A stretch of DNA of 64,000 nucleotides, taken from contig JAVLUZ010000145.1 in the NCBI GenBank assembly GCA_036768485.1, forward strand, positions 16,578,304 through 16,642,303, written 5' to 3'. The notes under the pieces were generated by a model. The model did not search any database. It was given only the letters and a program-made list of their open reading frames with translations, and was not told the DNA's origin. Positions 24,180 through 35,500 of the stretch are shown here, piece by piece (within the stretch, counting starts at the first letter, position 1; each line of letters opens with the position of its first letter). Position numbers and translations under genes: made by a program. The stretch comes from Mermis nigrescens (taxonomy: Eukaryota; Nematoda; Enoplea; Mermithida; Mermithidae).

Positions 24180-26860
24180 AACGCTTAGATTTTGAAGTAA
24201 AATAAATTTGTAGTATAAACTATATATTAACAACAAATGAATAGTGCAAACTTTACACAACTACTAGGTGTAAAAGAAAACTAACAGTCAGATTCCCAAT
24301 TCTGATTTAACGTAGAACATTTTGCAAGAAAATTAAGTTTCCCGCAAGGCTCTAGTACTAAAGTTAATATGCAGTGTAAACCTTACACAACCACAGAGTG
24401 TAAATAAGACTTTAGTCGGATTCGTAATTCTAATATTACTCAGATATTACGATGAAGATTTATCGAAAAAATTGAGTCTCCACAATAACCCGAGAGCAAA
24501 TAAACATCAGTTGCAAACTACTTTACATCACTGTTGAGTGTAAGCAAACGCGCTCAACCAGCGTCTCACATTTGATTCCTGGTACATTTTTAGACTTAAG
24601 AAAAAGTTAAGCTTCTCCAAGGCTCTAGAACTGAAGTTAATAAGCGCTGTAAACTTCACAAAACCACAGAGTGTAAAGAAAATTTCAGTCGGATACGTAA
24701 TTCTGATATAACTCTGATATTACGATCAACATTTATGAAAAAATTAAGTCTCCACAAGGGCCCGAGGACAAATAAATATCACATGTTAACCACTTTACAC
24801 CACTGTTGTGTGCAAACAAACTGGCGTATCACATTTGGTTTTCTGCTTCATTTTTAGACTTGAGGTTATGTCCAGACTCATAACCCAGAACTTGACAGAA
24901 AAAACAAAACAGAAACACGTTTAAGTCCTCCATTTTTTTTGACTTTACACCTCCCGAAAAAGCTAAATACTGATGTAAACAAAAGCAATTCGCTGTGAAG
25001 CGTACCCCTTAGAATGTACTTTATTTTTATCCTCTTCGACCTCGTCCGACTTCTGAACAGAGAAAGTAACGAACAAAAAATGTACAAAGACGTATTTTCC
25101 ACTGTCCACCACATTGTAAACTTTAAAAATCTGAACCCAACGCCCCGTTGGATGTATATCAATTCCTTTCGGGCCAGCTTGATGCCCTTTGATTGTAGTA
25201 CGTTTGTATGTGCAAAACTTATGTTCCGCAAAATATTTGATATGATTTGCCAATCAAAATAAGAAAAAAACTTGTCTTTTCGCCCACTTTACACCCCAGA
25301 TTTCTAACTTTACACCCCACAAATAACTCAATATTACGTTTTTGAACGCGGCTTGCTTCGACGTGTAGCTATTAGAAGTTACTTTATTTCTATTTTATTC
25401 AATTAACCCCAACTCTTGACCTAAAAAGTTGGCGGAGAAATCTTGGAAAAAATCTGTTTTTTCACTCATCCACTGGAGTGTAAAGTTTAAAACCCTGGTA
25501 CTAACTGCGTATTGATTGTAGAAGAGTTTGGTGGTAAGCACAAGATAGCCCTCCCTTGTTCCGTAGTACATTTCGGTCAGAAAAAATTTCCTAAAACTCA
25601 TAACCGGAGTTGTTGGCAGACATAAACAAGTCGAAAACTCGGCCGAAATGTGTCTTACCACCCCCATATTTTCGCACTCTTTACACTCCCATTCGAGAAC
25701 TGAGGCGAAATTCAAAAAACAAGAAAGTGTTATCTACAGAACCTAACCAGATGAATAAGTCAAATAAAGTGCATGGTTTTACCGAAAGAATCGGAAAAAT
25801 AAAAAGTCAGCATTCAGAATATTCGAACCATCATTCTTTTCTTAAGGCAGCATCCGAGAACGGAATTGTCAACCACTGCGCCAACTCAACCTTTCGGCAG
25901 ATTTCAGCTTGATTATACTTTGTTAGAAAATATTTATCATTCTACTGAAGTTTAAGAATAGTGCATTTATGATGATAAAAAAATTATTATTTATTAAAGA
26001 CGAGTCAAAAACCTCTGAAATAATAAAAATCTGATCAAAAATATGCAATACGGAGTTATCTATCGGCATTATAAAATAGATGTAGATATATTCAAAGTTC
26101 ACCTCTTCATACCTCAACAAACAATGGCTGTAGAAAAGTTTAAAGGTCAAATTCGTTATTCTGACCTTACGGAGAACATTTTAAAAAGAAAATAATCATC
26201 CACGACGCTCTGGGCGCAAAAATGCTTCTCGGTGTAAACTTTACATTTATGCTAATACCGCAAGATTGAGTGTATAGAAACAAAATAAACTCGGATCTGT
26301 AACGCTAAAGTCAATGCACCTTTTAAGCATAATTAGCATGTTCCGCCTATTTATCAGAGTAGTTAAAGAAATATCGTTTTTCGTCTCGAACCCTTTACAC
26401 TAAAACGATCACTGATCAAGAAATATTGCGTTAAAAGAGACAAAAAAACGTTCCTCGAGATTTGGAAATTAAGCTGAAAACAAGCAATGAGTAAAAACCC
26501 GTATACTTTACATTTTTGTGCAACAACCATTGAGTGTAAAGAAATTTCAAGGTCAGATTCGTAATCTACAGCTCGGGGCATCATTTTTAAAAGAATTTAG
26601 GCCCTCCGCAAATTATTTGATTTTTCGGTTTACACTTTACACACTCATTGCCAACTCGGTATTGAGTGTAAACAAAAAAGTCCGGCATCGAATTTTTTAA
26701 TTATCCATCGATTAAAAAAACCGTACCTCCCAGATGTGTGCCGTTATAGCTGTGAAGGGGGAACACAGATTTCGCACTAGCTGTGAAAAACATATAAGAA
26801 AAAAGGGTGGCCTAGTATATTATAGGTAGCGCTATCGCGCAACCTATGATGTTATTCAAA
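24180..26860. repeat. TTTACAC/GTGTAAA repeat block, middle region 2 (longest)
   Basis: Inverted 7-mer pairs recur at about 24,251, 24,390, 24,525, 24,655 and 24,797, then irregularly to 26,665. Two neighbouring dimers (24,340-24,600 and 24,600-24,860) are clearly similar to each other. The tail TATAGGTAGCGCTATCGCGC AACCTATGAT matches the tail of the A and B blocks. Confidence 0.78.
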
Positions 26861-27377
26861 CTCGAAATGTTTGAGGTAAGTTAAATCCAGAGCTTGCATA
26901 CGCAATGATTGACGGCAACACTTTTTTTCTTTTTCGTCAACAGTTTATAGCTTCAATATTAAGTGTTGACATTGAAGAAAGATAACAACGGTAGTCAGAA
27001 AATTTATTGAATTAGAATTAGTGCCAATGACGTTACTAACCTAATTAAAGTAAAATCTAGCATCGACGGAAACAGCAAGCGAAAGCCAGGCATGGCAACA
27101 AGCACATTAGTGTGTTAAACCAACACAATGAGGTGTCGGCCGCCAAAACTCGCATGCAATCAAAAATGAACGAGAAAGCAACGAAACCCAGTCCTCGAGC
27201 AAGACAAAATGAACGATTCCGGCGACAAATAAACAATTCGGTCGACGCGTCAGCAAATGCAAACTATTCAAGAAAATTTATGAGCCGCACACGTTCGTAA
27301 AATGAATAGACATAAATTTGCATGGATTTTGACACGGAGAAATATTGGAATCGGTTAGATAAAGACAGCGCATAAGA

Positions 27378-27455
<78 letters not shown>
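27378..27455. repeat. (ATT)n microsatellite
   Basis: About 26 uninterrupted ATT triplets. Confidence 0.97.
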
Positions 27456-27457
<2 letters not shown>

Positions 27458-27474
27458 GTAATTTTCAGGTAGTA

Positions 27475-28445
27475 TTTTGAAAAATGTTTCTCATTACAGT
27501 TAAACTTTAAAATAGTGCATGTTTGCGAATAAAAATGATTAAAGATGAGTCAAAAATCTTTGAAATAAAAAATAATCAAAAAATATGCAATACGGAGTTA
27601 AATATTAGCATTTGCAAACATGTGCATAATTCAGATTTCACCTCTTCTCAGCTCAACATCCTCTGGCTGTAGAAAAGTTTAAAGGTCAGATTTGTTATTC
27701 TGACGTTACGGAGATCATTTTTAAAAAAGAATCACCATACAAAATGCTCTGGGCAGAAAAGTGCCTCTCAGTGTAAACTTTACACTTGCGGTAATAACGC
27801 AATATTGGGTGTACATATAGAAACAAAGTAAACTAGGATGTGTAACGCTTAGGTCAGCGCACATTTTAAGCATAATCAGCATGCTCCGCCTACTTAGCGG
27901 AGTAGCTGAAGAAATGTTTTTTCGTCTCGAACTATTTACACTAAAACGATCACTGATCAAAAAATATTGCGTTATAGGTGAAAAAAATTTCGCGCTTAAG
28001 ATATTTTAACTTTCTACGTTATAAAACCAATTGGACTGCACAGAAACCAAAGTTGAGCTAGGTAAGCTTCTAGGACACGCAAGGAGTAAAAAACATGTAT
28101 ACTTTACATTTTTGTGCAACAAACATTAAGTGTAAAGAAATTTTAAGGTCAGACTCGTAATCTACAATTCAGGGGCAACATTTAAAAAAAAATTGGCCCT
28201 CCGCAAATTATTTGATTTTTCGATTTTACTCTTTACACACTCACTGCTAACTCGGTATTGAGTGTAAACAAAAAAAGACGGGCATCGAATTTTTTAATTA
28301 TCCATCGATTAAAAAAATCGCAACTCCTAGCTGTGTGCCATTGTTGCTGTGAGGGGACACAAATTTCGCACTCGCTGTGATGAACATAAGAAAAGAGGGT
28401 GGTCAAGTATCTTATAGGAAGCGCTCTCGCGTTACCTATGATTTC
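27475..28445. repeat. Direct duplicate of 25,925-26,860
   Basis: Repeats the last kilobase of the preceding block (ATATGCAATACGGAGTTA, GCTGTAGAAAAGTTTAAAGG, CTTTACACACTC, GCGCTCTCGCGTTACCTATG). The 0.6 kb between the two copies holds an (ATT)n tract and otherwise nothing I can assign. Confidence 0.75.
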
Positions 28446-28470
28446 TCCGGCCTGCAGATTAAGTATGCTT

Positions 28471-28648
28471 TGAATTATCTCTTCTCGTATTTCCTATTTT
28501 GAAGTTCAATTTACGCAAGATAAGCTGAGAATTTCACAAAGAATGTGGCGATGCATATACGATGGACCAGAAGGAAAATTCGAAGTAGAAAGCGGGTGCT
28601 ACAAGAAATTCAGTGGCGTCGTATTTCACTGCAGCATTAAAAACTAGA
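28471..28648 (+). CDS. Possible short terminal exon with spaced cysteines
   Basis: Unrecognised. After a pyrimidine-rich stretch (TCTCTTCTCGTATTTCC) a plus-strand frame runs about 58 codons, including RISQRMWRCIYDGPEGKFEV and ESGCYKKFSGVVFHCSIKN before TAG. An AATAAA occurs about 135 bp further on. Three cysteines in a compact hydrophilic stretch could suit a secreted domain, but no signal peptide or upstream exon was found. Composition differs from the neighbouring AT-rich repeats. It could be chance. Confidence 0.3.
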
Positions 28649-29183
28649 GAGACGGAGACGCAGCTATCATCCACGGAGCCAATCAAGAAACGGAACAAAA
28701 TTTACAGAACAGCGGGCTTAAATTGTGCTAACCCGATTTTTTTGGATTCAAGTATTCATTGAAATGTGCATGTTTATAAATAAAAGTCCACTTCTGGAAA
28801 AATAAAATCTGAGCCAGATTCAAAGGTACCTTATTGTCAATTTTCAGGGCTCCTGTTTTACAGATGCAATCTACGAGTAACTTGAGAATGGAATAATGGA
28901 GGCAGAACGAAGGCCGATATTAATGCAGATTGACAATTTTTCCAAAGTGCCAGAAATTGACCAGAAACTGTGGAATAACGTAAATATAACGCTATTTTAG
29001 CGCTTATGCCAGTTTCTGAGGTAATTTTGGCATGCAAATGCTCATTTTTTGACCCCCTCCCAAATTGGCGCCCCTCCCCTCAGATCGGCCATACTGTGCA
29101 TCGTCGTGTGTGACCCAATTTTGTGTTTAGCGCTTGTACTTTGGATTTTCGTCAAACACTTATTTTGGTAGAATAAACAAGTT

Positions 29184-29205
29184 TTTATTCTTTACAAAAT
29201 TTATT
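29184..29205 (-). promoter_or_regulatory. Polyadenylation signals of the GRDP-like gene
   Basis: On the minus strand AATAAA occurs twice, at 29,200-29,205 and 29,184-29,189, roughly 50-70 bp past the TAA stop. This spacing is usual for a short 3-prime UTR and supports 29.25 kb as the gene end. Confidence 0.6.
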
Positions 29206-29253
29206 AAAAGAACAAAATGAAAAAAATCAAGCGTAAAAAGATGATCAGGTGTG

Positions 29254-29534
29254 TTAGCTGCTGCTTCCACAACCCCCACCACAGCCGGAGGATGCGCCAC
29301 CACCGCCACTGCCACAACCACCACCACCGCCACTGCTACCGCAAGCGCTGCCACCGCCACTGCTGCCACAACCACCACCACTAGTACCACAAGCGCTACC
29401 GCCGCCACTGCTGCCGCAAGCGCCACCACCACCACTGTTGCCACAAGCGCCACCATCACCACTAGTTCCGCAAGCGCCGCCACTGCCACAAGCTCCAACG
29501 CCGTCGACAATTCTATCAGCGCCGCAGGCGACTT
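29254..29534 (-). CDS. GRDP-like last exon: Gly/Cys/Ser-rich C-terminal tail
   Basis: Begins after acceptor AATTATTCTTAG|AAGTCG, reads (E)VACGADRIVDGVGACGSGG, then degenerate ACG(S/T)SGGG units, and ends in CGSSS plus TAA at 29,254-29,256. Its length of 281 bp (2 + 93 codons) fits the phase left by exon 10. A Gly-rich carboxyl tail is the feature that names the family; here it is also regularly studded with Cys. The opposite strand is an open Thr/Ala frame only because the sequence is a triplet-like repeat. Two AATAAA signals lie 50-70 bp downstream. Confidence 0.78.
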
Positions 29535-32500
29535 CTAAGAATAATTCTTTATCTACAGTGGCGGATCCAGGATTTTCATAAGGGGAAGGGCGATACCCCA
29601 ACTTTTCCAAAAACAGTCAAAAGCTTCAAAAATTTACCCTTCACGCGCGAAATAGCGTTTTTACGGCGTTTTACATTGTATGCTTGTACTTAAAATTAGT
29701 TTTAACGCAATAATCATCCGTAAATTTTAAAATTTTTGACAATTTTATGCAAAAAATCATTAGATTTCTTTCACTTTTGCTAAAATCTAGCGCGAAGCGC
29801 CATAAAAATTTATAAAATTTGGGCGGATAAACATTTAAAAGCTTAATTTACTGCTTAATTTCCTGTATTTGTAGCATTTGACGTGGAACGTCGAAAATTT
29901 GTACTTAAAAGTAGAAGAAAACTATGCTAAAATAGATATTCCTGCGGTTGAAATTGTTTTGAAATCTCTTCCATGAGCAAAAAAATGGCTCTATAGTCGC
30001 CAAGAAAGTAAATAAATGTCATTAATAGGTATTATCCGGCGCGTTGCGCCAAAAAAAATTGAGACATTATGGTCACTAACGGCTAAAAAACATTACAAAT
30101 TACATATCCATTCTTCATCTCGCCAAATATTTTTGGCCGATGGGGCGGCCGCCCCCCATCTCCAGCCAGCCCTTAAATCCGCTCCTCTTTATCTATATTT
30201 TTAAGCCAAGCACTAAGAAGTGAATAAATCCTAAACTGCCTCAAATGATGAAATAAAATGAGAAGCTTTTCCCTTTTATTATCTACTTTGGATTTTCGTC
30301 AAGCAAACTTTCGTGAAATAAAATAATTCTTTCACAAAATTTATGAAAACAAAAGAAATAAAAAAAACAAAACGAAAACAGATGATCAAGTGCGTTAGCT
30401 GTTGCTTCCACAACCCAGGCTACATAAGTAGTTTAAAATTTGGGTACAGTAATGCGGCCTCTTGACAATAACAAACGTCTCCTCAAAACTCGATATACTA
30501 TAGAACATGCATATAACGGTTCGAAATTGAGGAGGGTCTTCACCATAGGTGGGCGGTAACGAAATTCTAAGGGGGGGGGGGGGGCAAGATTTTTCAAAGG
30601 TCAAAAAATGGCCTTAAAAATGGTGGTATGGCGAAAAACACAATTTTTCAACGTTTCTAATTGAGCACTGACCATTGGCATCAAAAAATTGCTAAAAAAC
30701 AAAACATTTTCAAAAATTGAATTCTGGGAGGGGATATTTAGGTTTCTGGGGGTATTTTGGTTTCTGGTGGTGCTTACCCCTCTAACTCCCCTCCACGCCC
30801 AGGTATAGTCTCGACTATTTTTACGGGGTGGGAGAGGGTAAATGACCTCAAATTGTTGGCCAAAAATAACCAAAAAGCGCATGAAAACGGCCAAAAAATT
30901 CAATTTTTTCTAAAAATGGGAGGGGTTAAAAATTTTTTGGTTTTGGGAGGTGGGGGACGTCCGACTTTGGGTAGGGGATCTCCCATCCCCCTTGTTACAT
31001 GTATAGTAGAATACCACGACTACGACGTAAAAGTTATGAGGCGTAGTTAGCATAAAGAAGGCGTAGAGGAAATAGAGAAAATTTGTGTCATCGTCATGAT
31101 CTAACGTAAACAAAAAAGGATATTTGCTTGATGTTTTCTGCACCTCGATGTCGAATGAAAATCATCAGCTAGTATATCCATACATAAAGCTTTTTGATCT
31201 CTGTCCTGCTCAAAACAAGCGCAGTCGTTGATACATTACTAAACGATGCAGCAACATACAATTTTAAAATTATCTAACGATCGAGAATAAAAGAATATCG
31301 AAGAATATTAGTGAAACCGACGCAAGAAAAACCTAAATGAAATGTTCCTCATTATGAAAGGATCGTTACCATGATCTTCCTGTAATATAGCTGCTATTAG
31401 TGATCATGGGAAAATTGTTTTGGCTAGAAAAACAATTTCTAGCGTCGGCCAGCGGGCAAAAAAATTTGTTGATTCTTTCAGGCCGTTACATGCAATTTTT
31501 TGGGCACAACGGGTTCTGTTGATAGCAACTAATTCAAGAACAAGAACAGCATTTGAGTCAAATTTTGTGATTACAGTAGGTACTCGAGTAATGCTCCGAT
31601 TAAGTATACAAGACTATGAATTATTAAACAAATACTAAGCTGAAAAGATATTTATGCCCTATTCGTTTTCAAAATTGCTAACCTCAGAAACCGATATGGT
31701 CTTGTAATGCATATGCTTCTGATGACAAATGAAATATTAATTAAAAATTTTAACTTTTGTTTTATAGCCGGCTGATAAAACATTCAGAAAGACCAGATGA
31801 CGTGAACTAAAGTAAGGCAAACGCTATTTGCAATCTGCGCGTGATTTGTTGGACCACCCTGCGCCATATGCATGTACGTCGCTGATTTATGCATGTTAAA
31901 TTTATTCATTTATATTTATATATATTTATTTTCAAAAGTGTACAAAAATTTGAGTGTTAGTGCCAAATGCATCTATATTTACCAAATGACCCGCAAGCTG
32001 CTCCAGCGTCGCTTTGAGCGGGATGAAGCGACATGGCGGCAACGGTAAACGCCAAATCATTGTCCCAAGCCGAAGATGTCGCAGTGCTGTCGATATGAGC
32101 AAACCATACGTGTTCTGGGTGGAGGGGTTGGGGCTTTGTTTGAAACATACGTATAACGGCTCGAAATTTCGGGTTGGGGTCGCCGGATATTTTAAGTGCG
32201 GGGAGGGGTGATTGATGTTAACCAATTTTTGACCAAAAAGGCCAAAAAATGCATTTTTTAAATCGAAGGAAGTGGTCAAACATTTCCTGGATTCAGGGAA
32301 ATGGGGGACAATTAACTTTGAGTGGGTAGATTTTGTCTCATTCACTGTTCACGTATGCTTTGAGCCGCAGAATGGCTGCTGACCACCAGACTTTCCGGAA
32401 AATCACCGTAGAAACTTGTGCCGTGTTAAGCATTTTTAACTGAATTTTGGTTCAACAGTGCCAAATTTCAGGCGCTTCGCGTCATCTACTCATTTTTGAC

Positions 32501-35500
32501 TACATTTTTTTCAATTCATTAAATTTTTTCGAATTTTCCTTACATAGGTGTTTATATTCTAGAGAGAATTAGCACAGTCCCAAGGGTAGAAAACAGTTCT
32601 TCTGATCTGAACTCTTGAATTTAAGCCCAAAAAATATTTTCTAAGAATTTTCTGTGTACCAACAATCCATGCTGTACGTGTATGTTCGTACATACATAGT
32701 TTGGGCAGTAAGTGAGGGAACAGTTGGGGGAGGGGCGGAATAATCGTCAAAACTTTAGGAGCATGAGTATTTTTTACGAGTCTGAATAAAAAAGATTGTT
32801 TTAATTTTTAAAGCGCATTTGAGAGACTGTTGTTCTTGTACAATTTCTGTCTGCTGTGTAGCCCGAATTCGAGCAGAAGGTGATGGATATGTCGAAATTG
32901 CACTTATTTTTTCTTATTACTTATTTTTCAAAGCAACAGAATTGAGTAAGGCAACTTTAGAAATAATGCAGAGTCGAGCTCAGTTGTGATGATGAAAAAT
33001 CATTTATGGATGCACCTGACTATGTTTGGAGACCAGACAAAATTCTTGTATTTCATTGAAATGAAGCGGAAACGCTCTGATTTTTAGAAAATCTTTCTTA
33101 GCAATTAGCGTTCGCTAATGCTAAAACAATACTAATGTTTTTGCGAAGGTTCTAGTGATTGTCGAGATATCTCACTTTGAAACTCCGTTCCCCAGAAGAA
33201 AATCCTGTTCTGGATATGCGTCTGATTCTCCTAAATTTAGTAGACTAGCTGTATACATATATACAACAGATGCGCAAGGTAAGGGTCGGCAAGACGAGCA
33301 AAATACCAGAAATCACAGTGGCGGATCTAGGATTTCCTTAAGGGGGCGATACCCTAACTTTTCCAAAATCAGTCAAAAATAGGTCCAAAAATTTGTCATG
33401 CGCGAAATAGCGTTTTTCGGCGTCTTACACAGTATACTTTTACCTAAAATCACTTCTGATGCGATATTTTTTGGGAGAATTTTGTAACTGTCGACAATGT
33501 TGTGCTAAAAAATCATTATATTGCTCTGACTTTAGCGAAAATCTGGAGCGAAGCGCCGGAAAATTTGTGAAATTAAGGCGGACGGACGTTAAGAAGCTTG
33601 ATTTATTGCTTGATTTTCTGTATTTGTAGCATTTGACGCGAAACGTCGAAAATGTATGATTGAAAAAAATAGAAGAAAAGTATGCTAAAATAGCTGTTTC
33701 CGCAGTTGAAATTGTTTTGAAACCTATTCCATGTGCAAAAAAATGGCTTCCAGGTCGCTAAGAAAGTAAATAAATATCCTTAATAGGTATTATCCAGCAC
33801 GCAGCGCTGAAAAAATTTGAGAAATCATGGTCACTAACGGCCCAAAATCAATGCAAATTACATATCCATTCCTTATCTCGCCAAGTATTTTTGGCGTGTT
33901 CATGCTTTTTTGGGAAACAAATAAAGAGAATAGCGTATAAACAACGCATTGATGTGTTAGGCCACATTTTTGACATTTTTAGCTCACTTTGACTTCATAT
34001 TGCCGCTTTAAACACAAGCATTATAGAAATCGATCAATTTAACGAGAAACCTCGATTTTCTGATCATTTTGACACAATTAAGGGTGCTTTTCGAGTCAAT
34101 TGAACATAGTTCATAATTTGCCGCGAGGCGTTGGAAATAGATATGACATGCTGCTTTTGTTTTGAAAACGATACAGAAAATGTTCAGTAATCTCGAAATC
34201 GCCGCACAATACCGTTCTTCTATACCCTTCAATTGATACCCAGACATGCAAATGGGGTTTATGTGGGGGAGGGGTTGAGGATCTAGACTTCCTTACAGAA
34301 TGGAGTAATGAAAAATTTTATTCTTTAAAGATGCTAAAAATGGACCAGAAACTGTGCAGTAACGTAATTTAATTGCCGTTTCAGCATTCATAACAGTTTT
34401 GAGGTCATTTTTGTCCAAAAATCTCAGCAACGGACTCTCCAGACCGTCTGATTCCTCCACCAGATCAACCAAACTGTTTATCCGGTAATACCCAATAACC
34501 ATAAGTGAGCGGCATCAAAATTCTGGGGAGGGTGCAAGGTTTTTCAAAGGTCAAAAAAAATGGTTTTAGAAATGGTAATATGGCGAAAAAAACACCATTT
34601 TTCAACGTTTCTCATCGAGCACTATCCATTAGCATTAAAAATTGCGAAGAAAAGAATAATTTTCAGAAATTGAATTCTGGCGGGGTATTTTGGTTTCTGG
34701 GGGTGCATACCCCCTCCCAACCCCCACGCCCAGGTATGCCCATCGCTCCCTTTTGCGCATTACGATATGCATATACTTGTCGATGAGTATGTATTTATTT
34801 GACGGAGTGTCCTCCTGACCGTAACCAGCGGCGATCAACAGTGGCCATTTATGACAGGGATAGGCAATGCCGGAGAATCCGTCACGTCTGAGACATACAT
34901 AGATGTTTTGCAACGATATTATTGAGCGGGTATTTATTAAAATAAAATTTCTCAAAACGCCATTAAGCATTTAATGTTACGGTTCTTTATTCCTGTTCAA
35001 TTTGTTCTATTTATTAATTTAGTTCATTTTTTTGAAATTTTGTTTGATTTATTGAAAATCGTCCTTTTAGTATTTTTATTATTTTTTGAATTTGTCAGAA
35101 ATCTTGGATTGGTGACTAAAATATCAGGGTATTTAGATGCTCTTTAGCAGTAAATCATAAGCCTTAAATTAATAAAAAATGTTGTTTTTTCTTAACGCAA
35201 ACCAAACGGCCAAACAGTCTACTGGAAAATAGGAAAAAAATTACAGAAAAAGTCGAGCATCGTAACATTCCTTGAAAGTTCCGAAAAATTTCCTAAAGTT
35301 ATGAGTTCAACGGATTTTTGTTACATTTACGATCTTCAGCAAATAGTCGACGTGTGAAAAAAGTGTGAAAATCGTAATTGATTTTCTGCAAAACTATTTA
35401 AAATTGACCACAAACGGAGTATCGAATTCAATTATACCATTTTTTGCGGCCATATCAGATTAGCAAAGCTCTCTAATTGATAACCAAATGCTTAGATCAC

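Noticed and set aside
29251..29538. Thr/Ala-rich plus-strand frame of 95 codons
   Set aside because: Antisense of the Gly/Cys-rich last exon, which is supported by splice phase, stop and polyadenylation signals.
31420..31638. 72-codon plus-strand frame
   Set aside because: No domain, no splice or polyadenylation context, composition as surrounding intron.
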